The notes: a model not told the origin generated them from the sequence alone. 11,260 nucleotides of DNA from Prevotellaceae bacterium (GCA_031285695.1 JAITVR010000170.1:1-11260); one strand, 5' to 3'. Numbered from the stretch's first letter, positions 1-7,174 are shown. Made by a program: numbers and translations.

Positions 1-2138
1 TCGTGGCTTTCGGCGTTAATGCGGCGAATGTTGATTTTCATTTCGCCCGAAATAATTTTCAGCAGCTCCTGCGTCATGCCCATGCGGTCAAATCCGTTGA
101 TGGCAATGCGCGCCAAAAACGATAGCGTTTTGTGCTCGGTCCACTTGGCGTTCACAATTTTTTCGCCGTGCTGCGCGGCTTCGCGAATGGCTATGGGGCA
201 ACTTTTTTTGTGAATGAGCACCTTGTTGTTGGACTCCAAAAAACCAATAACGCTGTCGCCCGGAATGGGGCTGCAGCAGCTGGCTATGCGGTAGGCGAGC
301 TTTGAGGGGTCGGTGCCTTCTTTTAGCAAAAATGCTTTTTTGTCAATGGTTTCTTCCTTTGGTTTTTCGGCGGCTTCGTCAGTGCGCTTGCGCTTGCCGG
401 TGCCAAGTATTTGCAGCTCCATGTAGCGCAAAAATTTGTTGCGCCGCGATTTTCGCACTATGCGCTCAATTTCGGTTAGCTGCAAAATTCCCGCGCCTAT
501 TTGGCTAAATAATTCCTGCTTATTGGTAACGTGGTAGGCGTCGGTAATGCGCTTGTAGAGCTTGGCGTTGGGCTGTGCTCCGGCGTGGCGCAGCGCCTCT
601 TCCACCACGTGTTTTCCTTTTTGAAAATGCTCCTTTACCTCTGCCTTTAGCGCCGCTTTTATTTGGTAGCGCGCGCGCGAAGTGGTGGCAAAGTTGAGCC
701 ACTCTACCTGCGGTTTTTGGTTGTCGGCGGTAAGCATTTCTACCTGGTCGCCGCTGCTGAGCACGTAGCTAAGCGGCACCAGCTTGTGGTTTACCTTTGC
801 GCCAATGGCTTTGTTGCCAATTTCGGTGTGAATTTCGTAGGCAAAATCGAGCGCAGTTGCTTTTTTCGGAAGCTTTACCACCTTGCCCTTGGGGCTATAT
901 ACGGTAATGTTTTCGGCAAAGGTATTGAGCTTAAATTGGTCGAGAAATTCGATGGCATTTTCCTCGTTATTTATCAGCATTTCTCGAATGCGCGCCAGCC
1001 AAATATCGAGCTCTTTATCGAAGGAATCGGAGTTTTTTTCCTCGCCCTGCACCTCATTTTCCTTGTATCGCCAGTGGGCTGCGTAGCCGCGCTCGGCAAT
1101 CTCGTTCATGCGCTCGGAGCGAATTTGCAGCTCCACCCATCGACCTTTTGGCCCCATTACGGTAATGTGCAAAGCCTCGTAGCCATTGTCTTTGGGCGCA
1201 GTGAGCCAGTCGCGCAAGCGGTTGTAGTTGGGGCGGTAAATATCCGTTACCATGGAGTAAATTTGCCAGCATTGCCGCTTTTCGTCAGCATCGGGTGCGG
1301 GTTTAAACACAACGCGCACGGCAAACAGGTCGTAAATTTCCTCGAAAGGAATTTGCTTGTTTTCCATTTTTTTCCAAATGGAGTACACGGATTTTACGCG
1401 CCCTTTAATGTCAAAATCAATGCTGTTGTCCTTGAGTCGCTCTTTTATTGGTGCTATAAATTGGTCGATGTAGGCGTTGCGCTCGGCAGCGGTGGCGGCA
1501 ATTTTGCTTTGCAGCTCTTCGTACACTTTGGGAAACTGGAACTTCATGGTCAAGTCTTCCAGCTCCGTTTTTATGTTGTACAAACCCAAGCGGTGCGCCA
1601 GCGGCGCGTAGAGGTACACGGTTTCGCTCGCAATTTTTTCCTGCTTGTGCGGCGCCATGGAACCCAGCGTGCGCATGTTGTGCAGGCGGTCGGCCAGCTT
1701 AATGAGCACCACGCGAATGTCGTCGGCCATGGCCAACATCATTTTTTTAAAATTCTCGGCTTGTATGGAAACTTGGCCGTCAAAAATGTTGTCGAGCTTG
1801 GTAAGTCCGTCAACAAAAAACGAAATTTTTTCGCCAAACATGCCGCGAATATCCTCGGTGGTGTACTCCGTATCCTCCACCACATCGTGCAGCAGCGCGG
1901 CGGCAATTGACTTGTAGCCCAAGCCAATTTCGTGCGCCACAATTCGCGCCACCGCAATGGGGTGCATAATGTACGCCTCGCCCGACTTGCGGCGCGTGCC
2001 CTTGTGCGCCTCGTAGGCCAACGAAAATGCCTTGCGCATGGCCTCCACCTCGTCGGCGGTAAAGCTGCGCAGCGCGCTTTTCAACATGCTGTCAAACGCC
2101 TGCTGCGCTTCCTCGCGGTCTATGTTTTCGTCTGCCAT
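1..2138 (-). CDS. rel: RelA/SpoT-family bifunctional (p)ppGpp synthetase/hydrolase, 3' end beyond window
   Basis: This enzyme makes (p)ppGpp from ATP and GTP or GDP and hydrolyses it, controlling the stringent response in the cytoplasm. 712 codons are visible from the ATG at 2136-2138 with no stop, and the C-terminus lies beyond the left edge. The N-terminal HD hydrolase domain keeps the metal motif LLHDVVED (H84-D85) and KLADRLHNMRT, so hydrolysis is probably active. The synthetase domain (about 240-350) has GRVKSVYSIWKKM, NGYEALH and VELQIRSERMNEIAE-GYAAHW. A TGS domain starts near residue 410 (ITVYSPKGKVVKLP). The Cys-Cys motif of the zinc-finger region is at 621-622 (ASCCSPIPGD), and an ACT domain begins near 665 and is cut by the edge. 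Related proteins are roughly 740 residues, so only a few dozen are missing. The spacer in front is almost wholly a palindromic repeat, and no promoter or Shine-Dalgarno match is visible. The family is certain. Hydrolase activity is inferred from motifs. Confidence 0.97.
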   Translation of the reverse strand, partial: MADENIDREEAQQAFDSMLKSALRSFTADEVEAMRKAFSLAYEAHKGTRRKSGEAYIMHPIAVARIVAHEIGLGYKSIAAALLHDVVEDTEYTTEDIRGMFGEKISFFVDGLTKLDNIFDGQVSIQAENFKKMMLAMADDIRVVLIKLADRLHNMRTLGSMAPHKQEKIASETVYLYAPLAHRLGLYNIKTELEDLTMKFQFPKVYEELQSKIAATAAERNAYIDQFIAPIKERLKDNSIDFDIKGRVKSVYSIWKKMENKQIPFEEIYDLFAVRVVFKPAPDADEKRQCWQIYSMVTDIYRPNYNRLRDWLTAPKDNGYEALHITVMGPKGRWVELQIRSERMNEIAERGYAAHWRYKENEVQGEEKNSDSFDKELDIWLARIREMLINNEENAIEFLDQFKLNTFAENITVYSPKGKVVKLPKKATALDFAYEIHTEIGNKAIGAKVNHKLVPLSYVLSSGDQVEMLTADNQKPQVEWLNFATTSRARYQIKAALKAEVKEHFQKGKHVVEEALRHAGAQPNAKLYKRITDAYHVTNKQELFSQIGAGILQLTEIERIVRKSRRNKFLRYMELQILGTGKRKRTDEAAEKPKEETIDKKAFLLKEGTDPSKLAYRIASCCSPIPGDSVIGFLESNNKVLIHKKSCPIAIREAAQHGEKIVNAKWTEHKTLSFLARIAINGFDRMGMTQELLKIISGEMKINIRRINAESH

Positions 2139-2150
2139 ATAATCTTAGTT

Positions 2151-2225
2151 TACGAGTTTACAGTTTACAGTTTACGAATTACGCATTGTTTGGTAAACTC
2201 ATAAACATGTAAACTGTAAACTGTA
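2151..2225. repeat. Palindromic heptad repeat filling the gap between the secreted-protein gene and rel
   Basis: The arms are 2159-2175 and 2209-2225. They are perfect reverse complements over 17 bp and are built from the 7-bp unit GTTTACA; the left arm extends back to 2156 as about three units. The right arm ends one base before the stop codon (2227-2229) of the upstream gene, and the element nearly reaches the rel start codon at 2138. The word ATTACGCA at 2178-2185, just inside the left arm, occurs in the same place in the element at 5142-5235, which suggests a shared core. In RNA this would form a strong hairpin between two same-strand genes. It could be a terminator, an mRNA-processing or stability site, or a non-autonomous repeat. 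Its function is not known. Confidence 0.85.
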
Positions 2226-2226
2226 T

Positions 2227-3765
2227 TTAGTACACCACGGTTACGTTTCCCGTTTTTTCTATTTGCTTGCCGTTGGCAAAAAATATTTTTACAAAGTAGG
2301 CATAGCTACCTTCATTTACAAATTCTCCCGTGTTATTTTCGCGGCCATTCCACGACGCGCTGCCGCTGTAAATTTGCCTTCCGCTGCGCGCGTAAATATT
2401 TAGCGTGTAGCTAATTGTGCTGCTGCTCACGGGCTCAAAAAGGTTGCGACTTTTTCCTGTAGTCGGGTTTTGAAAATTGCTGCTCAACTGTATTGCGTTG
2501 GGCATGTGCGCCTGCGGGGTATAGCTGCTGCACTCCTCTGCCGAGCGCACGTAGCAAATGTTTTGCAGCTCGTTGTTTTGAATAACGGCCTCCACCACGT
2601 AGCAAAATTCCGCGCCAAAAACGCTGTCGGGCAGCAGCGATAAATCATCTGTCATGCCAATATTTTGCACATCATAAAACGATGTGGCAAGCTCACTTGG
2701 CGCAGTGCGATAAACGTTGTACCGCGCATCAAATCCGTTGTACCTAATGCTATTCCAGCTCACGCTGTTAGCTTTTTCCTCGCTGTGTACATTCACGCCA
2801 AGCGCGGTAGCCACAGGGCTTGATACGGTAACGCGCCCACAACTATTTACCGCCGATACGCGGTAAAACGCAGCAGTATTGCCGCCTTCGCCAAGCTGCA
2901 CCGAGCGTTGATTTTTATTGAAAAACTCCTCAATTTTTTCAAAACCTACATTTATATCGTTCGATTTTTCTACAAAAAAGTGCGCGTATTCTGTCGCAGG
3001 GTCAATTTGAAAACATAACTTAGTGCTTTCCTCATTTACCATTAGCGAATCAATCGCAATATACTGCGGGCGCAGCGGCAGCGCGGCGTACAGCGGAACG
3101 CGGTTGGAAAAGCTGGTGTCTTGCCCATTGTTGTACACCGCCGCAATAAGCAGGTGATGATATTTTTTTTCGCGCACCACCGGCAGCGCGTACGATGTTG
3201 CGCTACCCGCCGAGGCAAGCCACACCATGCTATCGCGCTTAAAAATATTTCCGCCCACGTAACCGTAAATGTGGTATTGTACTTCGTTGGAAAACTCCAC
3301 TACGGGTTGCAGCTGTTCGTTAGAATAAACGAATTTTTGGTACGCGCTCCACTGCAAATTTATGGTGTTGGCGCAGGTGTCGAGCGTAGGTGCGCTCAGC
3401 TGCATGGTGCAAAAAAGGTCGGTGGTTGCCGGTAAATTTGTGCCCGTATCTATTAGGCGAAGTGCGTACATTATCGGCGGTGCGCAGCAGCTATTTTTGT
3501 TGTCAATGTACTGCGTAACTTGGTTGTCGAGCGTATCAACAGTCGCTAATTTTCCATAGCCAAATTCGTCTGTGGCGTACATCAGCACCTGTACATTTTT
3601 TATGGCAAGGGTATCATTGGGATTTGGATAGCTCCACTGTAGCAAATACTTTTGCGTAGCCACATCAACTCCCGCCGAGCGAAAATGCACGGCGTTTACA
3701 TCAACTGCGTGCGTAGCCTGCGCGCTTACGCAAAAAAGAAAAAGTATGGAAAATAGCTTACGCAT
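2227..3765 (-). CDS. Secreted protein with type IX secretion (gliding-motility type) C-terminal domain
   Basis: The 512-residue protein begins with a signal peptide (MRKLFSILFLFCVSAQA, about residues 1-20), followed by a beta-rich region of roughly 400 residues that looks like fibronectin-type or similar Ig-like modules, with several Cys residues (for example KNSCCAPP). No catalytic motif is visible. The last 92 residues (421-512) resemble the gliding-motility-associated, type B sorting domain of type IX substrates: MPNAIQLSSNFQNP, then LNIYARSGRQIYSG, a WNGR turn, GSYAYFVKIF and a final GNVTVVY. By analogy with that family the protein should cross the outer membrane through the type IX machinery and be attached to the surface or released. 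The PNAFTPNGDG-type motif is degenerate here. The substrate and binding partner cannot be told. The gene lies between palindromic repeats on both sides. Confidence 0.85.
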   Translation of the reverse strand: MRKLFSILFLFCVSAQATHAVDVNAVHFRSAGVDVATQKYLLQWSYPNPNDTLAIKNVQVLMYATDEFGYGKLATVDTLDNQVTQYIDNKNSCCAPPIMYALRLIDTGTNLPATTDLFCTMQLSAPTLDTCANTINLQWSAYQKFVYSNEQLQPVVEFSNEVQYHIYGYVGGNIFKRDSMVWLASAGSATSYALPVVREKKYHHLLIAAVYNNGQDTSFSNRVPLYAALPLRPQYIAIDSLMVNEESTKLCFQIDPATEYAHFFVEKSNDINVGFEKIEEFFNKNQRSVQLGEGGNTAAFYRVSAVNSCGRVTVSSPVATALGVNVHSEEKANSVSWNSIRYNGFDARYNVYRTAPSELATSFYDVQNIGMTDDLSLLPDSVFGAEFCYVVEAVIQNNELQNICYVRSAEECSSYTPQAHMPNAIQLSSNFQNPTTGKSRNLFEPVSSSTISYTLNIYARSGRQIYSGSASWNGRENNTGEFVNEGSYAYFVKIFFANGKQIEKTGNVTVVY

Positions 3766-3771
3766 AAAACT

Positions 3772-3875
3772 AATTTCTAATTTCTAATTTCAAATTTCAA
3801 ATTGCCATCACACAAGGCACCTCCACGTGTGTAGGCTTGTGTGTAATTTGAAATCTGAAATTCAGAATTTGGAAT
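3772..3875. repeat. Palindromic heptad-armed repeat, copy A
   Basis: The left arm (3773-3803) is made of AATTTCT then AATTTCA heptads. Its partner at 3845-3875 matches the reverse complement at 25 of 31 positions. Inside is a second perfect 8-bp stem, CACACAAG (3809-3816) with CTTGTGTG (3836-3843). The right arm ends directly against the stop codon of the M16 gene (3876-3878), and the left arm starts six bases upstream of the secreted-protein ATG. The core (3813-3847) is homologous to the core of copy B at 5170-5202 read on the opposite strand: 27 of 33 aligned positions match, with two 1-nt gaps, and all six differences are transitions. This is therefore a dispersed repeat family and not a chance palindrome. 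Confidence 0.88.
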
Positions 3876-5135
3876 CTACGCTATCACGCTGCTCATGCTT
3901 GCGGGAGAAAAATAGCTGCGCGCCAGCGCTTGCAGCTGCTCCGGCGTAATATTTTTCAGCGTATCGAATAGCTTGTGCGCGTAGCTGTACGGCAAATCGC
4001 TGCACAAATTATCCAACGCCACTTCGGCTAAACCCCACGGCCCATCGAGCGAGCGCAGCACCTCGCCGCTGATGTAATTTTTTACCAACATCAGCTCTTC
4101 GTGCGAAATTTTTTCATCGCAAAACCGCTGTAGCTCCTTGCAAATTTCGTCAACAGTGGCCTGCGCATGCTCTTTTCCCACCTCTGCGCCGATGCTCAAG
4201 TGCCCACCCTGTCGGTGATTTACTAAGGTCGAAAAAATTCCGTAGGTGTAACCTTTTTCCTCGCGAATGTTGCGCATGAGCCGCGAACCAAAGTAGCCGC
4301 CTAACGCAACAGTAAGCACGTGCAGCGGCGCAAAATCGGGGTGCTGTTTGGTAAACAGCGTGCGCCCCATGCGCACTGCGCTTTGCACGGCATCGGTTTT
4401 TTCTATGCGCAAATTTTTTGCCTCGCTTTTTACCTGTGGCAAAATGAGCGGTGCAGTATTTTTTCCTGCTGAAATCTTTCCGAAAAAATCCTCCAACATT
4501 TTCACTTCATCGCCTCCCACCTTACCTGCAAGCAAAATAAAACAGCGATTTGCGGTAAAATATTCGGTGTGAAATTGCTGCAGCTGCTCGCGCCGAAGCA
4601 AGTCGTAGTCTTGTGGCTGCGCAAAGGAACCATAGGCATGATTTGCGCCGTAAATACTTGCCAAAAATTGCTCGCGCGCTATGTACGCCACGCGCTCTTT
4701 TTCAATGCTTAGCTGCTGCTTGCGCTTGGCGCAGTAGGTGCGCAATTCCTCCTCCACAAAAGTTGGGCGCAGCACAATTTCGCTCAGCGTTTCCAACGTT
4801 TTGCGCAGGTGGCGGCTAAGCGAATACACCGTGAGCATGGCAAAATCTTTGTCAATATGGTGCTCGTATGACGAGCCGAGAAAATCAAAATTTTCTGCAA
4901 CTTGTGCCGCTGTGAGTCGCTGCGTTCCTTCGCTCATGAGCGCAAGCGCGGCGCTTGCCACCAACTTTTGCGGCTGGTAGCAAGTGCCCGCCTCGAACAC
5001 CAGCGACACGCGCACCACGTCCTGCGTGCCGGCGCTTATGGCGTGCAGCGGAATGCCGTTGCTCAACGTGCGCCGCTCGATTTTAACTTCGGGCAGCGCA
5101 CTGGGCAGGGCGGTATGTGGAGCAGTGTTTCGCAT
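3876..5135 (-). CDS. M16-family (insulinase-like) peptidase homologue lacking the zinc motif
   Basis: At 419 residues this is a standard-length two-lobed M16 protein. It shows the N-terminal beta strand with RRTLSNGIPL, the helical region with TLSEIVLRPTFVEEEL, a central Y-G-HAYG element (162-169), and the C-terminal signature REEKGYTYGIFS (291-302), whose R291 and Y298 match the substrate-binding R/Y pair of active M16 C-terminal lobes. The HxxEH zinc motif is absent. The segment that should hold it reads SAALALMSEGT, with S61, L64 and A65 in place of His, Glu and His. It therefore looks like the non-catalytic subunit of a two-protein M16 peptidase, in which a separate HxxEH protein supplies the metal site. 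No such partner is next to it: the flanking genes are fabD and a type IX substrate. No signal peptide is evident. Location and substrate are unknown. Confidence 0.88.
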   Translation of the reverse strand: MRNTAPHTALPSALPEVKIERRTLSNGIPLHAISAGTQDVVRVSLVFEAGTCYQPQKLVASAALALMSEGTQRLTAAQVAENFDFLGSSYEHHIDKDFAMLTVYSLSRHLRKTLETLSEIVLRPTFVEEELRTYCAKRKQQLSIEKERVAYIAREQFLASIYGANHAYGSFAQPQDYDLLRREQLQQFHTEYFTANRCFILLAGKVGGDEVKMLEDFFGKISAGKNTAPLILPQVKSEAKNLRIEKTDAVQSAVRMGRTLFTKQHPDFAPLHVLTVALGGYFGSRLMRNIREEKGYTYGIFSTLVNHRQGGHLSIGAEVGKEHAQATVDEICKELQRFCDEKISHEELMLVKNYISGEVLRSLDGPWGLAEVALDNLCSDLPYSYAHKLFDTLKNITPEQLQALARSYFSPASMSSVIA

Positions 5136-5141
5136 ATCTAA

Positions 5142-5235
5142 ATTTCAAGTTTCAAATTCCAAATTTCAGATTACGCACAAATCCACGCACGGGAGCGCCT
5201 TGCGCGTGGAAAATTTGGAATTTGAAACTTGAAAT
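5142..5235. repeat. Palindromic heptad-armed repeat, copy B
   Basis: The arms 5142-5166 and 5211-5235 are perfect reverse complements over 25 bp and are built from degenerate NNTTYCA heptads. An inner stem pairs CGCACAA (5174-5180) with TTGCGCG (5200-5206), which on the minus strand is all Watson-Crick except one G-U pair. An alternative inner stem pairs TCCACGC (5183-5189) with GCGTGGA. The outermost base of the right arm is the first plus-strand base of the fabD stop codon (5235-5237), and the left arm stops seven bases from the M16 ATG. The core is homologous to copy A in inverted orientation, and ATTACGCA at 5170-5177 also occurs in the 2151-2225 element. Confidence 0.9.
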
Positions 5236-6116
5236 TATTCCTGTTTTCCTTCGGTTACGGCTTCTTTGCTGATTTTTTTCACTAAACCTTGCAGCACATT
5301 ACCCGGGCCGAGCTCTACAAAGTTTGTTGCACCATCGGCTACCATGTTTTGCACAATTTGCGTCCAACGCACGGGCGCGGTAAGCTGCGCAATGAGGTTT
5401 TTCTTAATTGCTTCGGGGTCGGTTTGCGGCTTGGCGTCCACGTTTTGGTACACGGGGCAAAGGGGCGCATTGAACTTGGTGGCGGCAATAGCAGCCTCCA
5501 ATTCCACTTTTGCCGGCTCCATAAGCGGCGAGTGAAAAGCACCGCCCACGTTGAGCTTCAGCGCGCGCTTGGCACCGGCTTCGGTAAGCTTTGCGCAGGC
5601 TGCATCAACGCCGGCTATGCTGCCCGAAATAACGAGCTGCCCCGGGCAGTTGTAGTTGGCGGCCACCACCACTTCATTTATGCTTGCGCAAATTTCTTCC
5701 ACCTTTTCGTCGGGTAAGCCGAGAATGGCGGCCATGGTCGAAGGCTGCTTTTCGCACGCCTTTTGCATAGCTTGCGCGCGCTGCGAAACGAGCTTCAAGC
5801 CATCTTCAAAATTCATGGCGCCGGCGGCAACCAAGGCCGAAAATTCGCCGAGCGAGTGCCCTGCTACCATGTCGGGAGCAAAGTCTGTCAGCGTTTTTGC
5901 CAAAATAACGGAGTGCAAAAAAATGGCAGGCTGCGTAACCTTGGTTTGCTTCAAATCCTCGTCGGTGCCGGCAAACATGAGGTTGGTAATGTTGAAGCCC
6001 AAAATTTCGTTGGCTTGGTCAAACATTGTTTTTGCCAAAGCATGACCTTCGTACAGGCTTTTGCCCATGCCTACAAACTGCGCGCCCTGACCGGGAAATA
6101 CATACGCTTTTTTCAT
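5235..6116 (-). CDS. fabD: Malonyl-CoA:acyl-carrier-protein transacylase
   Basis: FabD moves the malonyl group from coenzyme A to acyl carrier protein, supplying the extender unit for type II fatty acid synthesis in the cytoplasm. The protein has 293 residues, the usual length. It starts MKKAYVFPGQGAQ (oxyanion-region glutamines), has the nucleophile elbow GHSLGE with Ser88, the substrate-carboxylate Arg in SQRAQAM (R113) and the catalytic His in AFHSPLM (H195), and ends with the conserved FVELGPGNVLQGL. The start at 6116 is preferred over an in-frame ATG at 6161. The longer form would add an uncharacteristic 15 residues, and its first codons overlap a TACTTTTG -7 box at 6149-6156, so the transcript probably begins downstream of them. 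No other fatty acid synthesis gene is adjacent. The stop codon overlaps the end of a palindromic repeat by one base. Confidence 0.97.
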   Translation of the reverse strand: MKKAYVFPGQGAQFVGMGKSLYEGHALAKTMFDQANEILGFNITNLMFAGTDEDLKQTKVTQPAIFLHSVILAKTLTDFAPDMVAGHSLGEFSALVAAGAMNFEDGLKLVSQRAQAMQKACEKQPSTMAAILGLPDEKVEEICASINEVVVAANYNCPGQLVISGSIAGVDAACAKLTEAGAKRALKLNVGGAFHSPLMEPAKVELEAAIAATKFNAPLCPVYQNVDAKPQTDPEAIKKNLIAQLTAPVRWTQIVQNMVADGATNFVELGPGNVLQGLVKKISKEAVTEGKQE

Positions 6117-6148
6117 TTTGTTTTCGTTTTTTATGGTAAAATGAGGAA

Positions 6149-6156
6149 CAAAAGTA
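6149..6156 (-). promoter_or_regulatory. Putative Bacteroidota -7 box for fabD
   Basis: The minus strand reads TACTTTTG, an exact match to the TAnnTTTG -7 consensus of the Bacteroidota primary sigma factor. It is 32 bases upstream of the fabD ATG at 6116, giving a predicted leader of about 25 nt. No TTTG -33 element is found at the usual spacing; the nearest (plus-strand CAAA at 6185-6188) is 28 nt away, which is too far. The call rests on the -7 box alone. Confidence 0.45.
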
Positions 6157-6201
6157 GGCATTTTTGCTGACTTCTCATAGTCGCCAAAGGTTTTATCCCC
6201 T

Positions 6202-6463
6202 GCGGAAACTCCGAAAGAAGAAAAGTGAGAGTTTTTAGCCTCGCGGAAATTCCGAAAGCAAAAAATCGGGAGATTTTAGCCCCGCGGAAACTCCGAAAGT
6301 GAAAAATCGGGAGGTTTCAGCCCCGCGGAAACTCCGCAGGCGAAAAATCGGGAGGTTTCAGCCCTGCGGAAACTCCGAAAGCGAAAAATCGGGAGGTTTT
6401 AGCCTCGCGGAAACTCCGAAAGCAAAAAAGCAGAAGACTTTAGCTTTTCGGAGATTCCGCAAA
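6202..6463. repeat. 41-bp tandem repeat array between the fabD and DUF2867 promoters
   Basis: Six full 41-bp units start at 6202, 6243, 6284, 6325, 6366 and 6407, with a degenerate seventh at 6448 and a half unit before the first (about 6190-6201). Each begins GCGGAAACTCCG, a small hairpin (CGGA-aac-TCCG; GCGGA-aac-TCCGC in the fourth unit). Most then contain AAAAATCGGGAGG and end TTTTAGCCYC, where GAGG can pair with CCTC. The middle units differ at only a few positions and the outer units are more decayed. The array fills the 353-bp gap between fabD and the DUF2867-like gene and lies between their predicted -7 boxes. There are no unique spacers, so it is not CRISPR. Because 41 is not a multiple of 3, a repeating peptide is not expected. 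Its role is unknown. Confidence 0.93.
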
Positions 6464-6477
6464 GGGAAAAAACATCG

Positions 6478-6485
6478 TACATTTG
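6478..6485 (+). promoter_or_regulatory. Putative Bacteroidota -7 box for the DUF2867-like gene
   Basis: TACATTTG matches the TAnnTTTG consensus exactly and lies 29 bases before the ATG at 6515, predicting a leader of about 20-25 nt. It sits immediately after the last, degenerate 41-bp repeat unit. No clear TTG or TTTG -33 element is present about 20 nt upstream. It also argues against the longer in-frame ORF that starts at 6299, whose first codons would lie upstream of this promoter. Confidence 0.5.
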
Positions 6486-6514
6486 CGCGTTGCAAAAAAA
6501 AATCCAAGAAAAAG

Positions 6515-6973
6515 ATGAAAACGATTGCAAAATTGAACGTAATTCCCGAAAATTCTGTGGCGGCAAACGGTTTTGGCAAGCTGCACTACTGCGATGTGTA
6601 CCAAGTTCAGAGAAAAACTGAAAAAAGCGCCGAGGAAATTGCGCGCGAAGTAATGCGGCTGCCCGGTTGGGCGCTCGCGCTTTTTAAGCTGCGAAACGCT
6701 ATTGTGGGAATTTTTGGGCTAAAAACAGACCCGGGTGAAGGGAAATCTTTTTTTTCGCTGATTGAAAAAAACGACACCGAAATTGTGCTGGGCGAAAGCG
6801 ACAAGCATTTGGACTTTAGGCTTTCGGTTATGAACGATAAGTTGACCGGCACAATTTCGCTCACTACCTTGGTGCACTTCAACAATGTGTGGGGCAGGGT
6901 TTACTTTTTGCCCGTAAAACCGTTTCACAAAATTATAGTGAAGTCGCTAATGAAAATTTATTTGAAAATATGA
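6515..6973 (+). CDS. DUF2867-like small protein
   Basis: A 152-residue protein starting MKTIAKLNVIPENSVAANGF. It resembles the DUF2867 family: an early HYCDVYQVQ strand, a mid helix around EEIAREVMRLPGWALALFKLRNAIVGIFGL, then alternating strands (EIVLGESDKHLDFRLSV, LTGTISLTTLVHFNN) and a closing VYFLPVKPFHKIIVKSLMKIYLK. No biochemical role is established that I can name. There is no signal peptide; the LRNAIVGIFGLKT stretch is hydrophobic but short. The reading frame stays open back to an ATG at 6299, but that 72-residue extension is a Lys/Arg-rich translation of the 41-bp repeats, so I chose the internal start. That choice fits the -7 box at 6478-6485. There is no Shine-Dalgarno sequence. 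The gene is divergent from fabD and convergent with mazG. Confidence 0.75.
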   Translation: MKTIAKLNVIPENSVAANGFGKLHYCDVYQVQRKTEKSAEEIAREVMRLPGWALALFKLRNAIVGIFGLKTDPGEGKSFFSLIEKNDTEIVLGESDKHLDFRLSVMNDKLTGTISLTTLVHFNNVWGRVYFLPVKPFHKIIVKSLMKIYLKI

Positions 6974-7004
6974 TTGTCTGCTATTTCACCCAAAGATATT
7001 TTTT

Positions 7005-7125
7005 ACCACGGAGTCACGGAGCGCACAAAATTTTCCGTGCGCTCGGTTCCTCTACTGCCAAGCAGTACAAACTTTAGGAATGAGGAGTGCACGGAGTTTT
7101 CTTGTGCTCTCTGTGTCTCCGTGGT
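7005..7125. repeat. Large imperfect palindrome with CCACGGAG termini
   Basis: The ends are ACCACGGAG (7005-7013) and CTCCGTGGT (7117-7125). The arms, about 40 bp each (near 7005-7045 and 7085-7125), match with a few mismatches, and the outer part of each repeats CACGGAG at 8-bp spacing. At the centre, ACTGC-caa-GCAGT forms an apical hairpin, flanked by TTCCT and AGGAA that can also pair. The whole would fold into a branched hairpin. It occupies the gap between the convergent DUF2867-like and mazG genes. A T run at about 7129-7136 follows on the plus strand, so it could terminate the DUF2867 transcript. On the minus strand the equivalent flank is A-rich. Repeats with CCACGGAG-type ends recur, to my recollection, in environmental bacterial genomes. 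Confidence 0.85.
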
Positions 7126-7174
7126 TGATTTTTTTAGGTAATATTGCGGATAATCATATTGAAAAAGCAGCTTT

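Noticed and set aside
663..1910. Long plus-strand ORF of 415 codons
   Set aside because: It is antisense to rel, whose frame shows every expected domain motif. The translated product has no recognisable domain and is a shadow of codon bias.
3121..3559. Plus-strand ORFs inside the secreted-protein gene
   Set aside because: They are antisense shadows of an intact 512-codon gene with a signal peptide and a C-terminal sorting domain.
6117..6161. Upstream ATG for fabD
   Set aside because: FabD proteins begin at about MKKAYVFPGQG. The extra codons overlap the TACTTTTG box and are not family-like.
6202..6463. CRISPR array
   Set aside because: The whole 41-bp unit repeats with no unique spacers, there are no cas genes, and units decay toward both edges.
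6190..6500. Replication origin iterons
   Set aside because: Tandem repeats next to housekeeping genes raised this possibility, but there is no dnaA, rep or partition gene and no DnaA-box cluster that I can see.
6299..6514. N-terminal extension of the DUF2867-like ORF
   Set aside because: The 72 residues are a basic translation of the 41-bp repeats, which shift frame every unit. The family-like sequence begins at MKTIAKLN, and a -7 box lies downstream of the extension's first codons.
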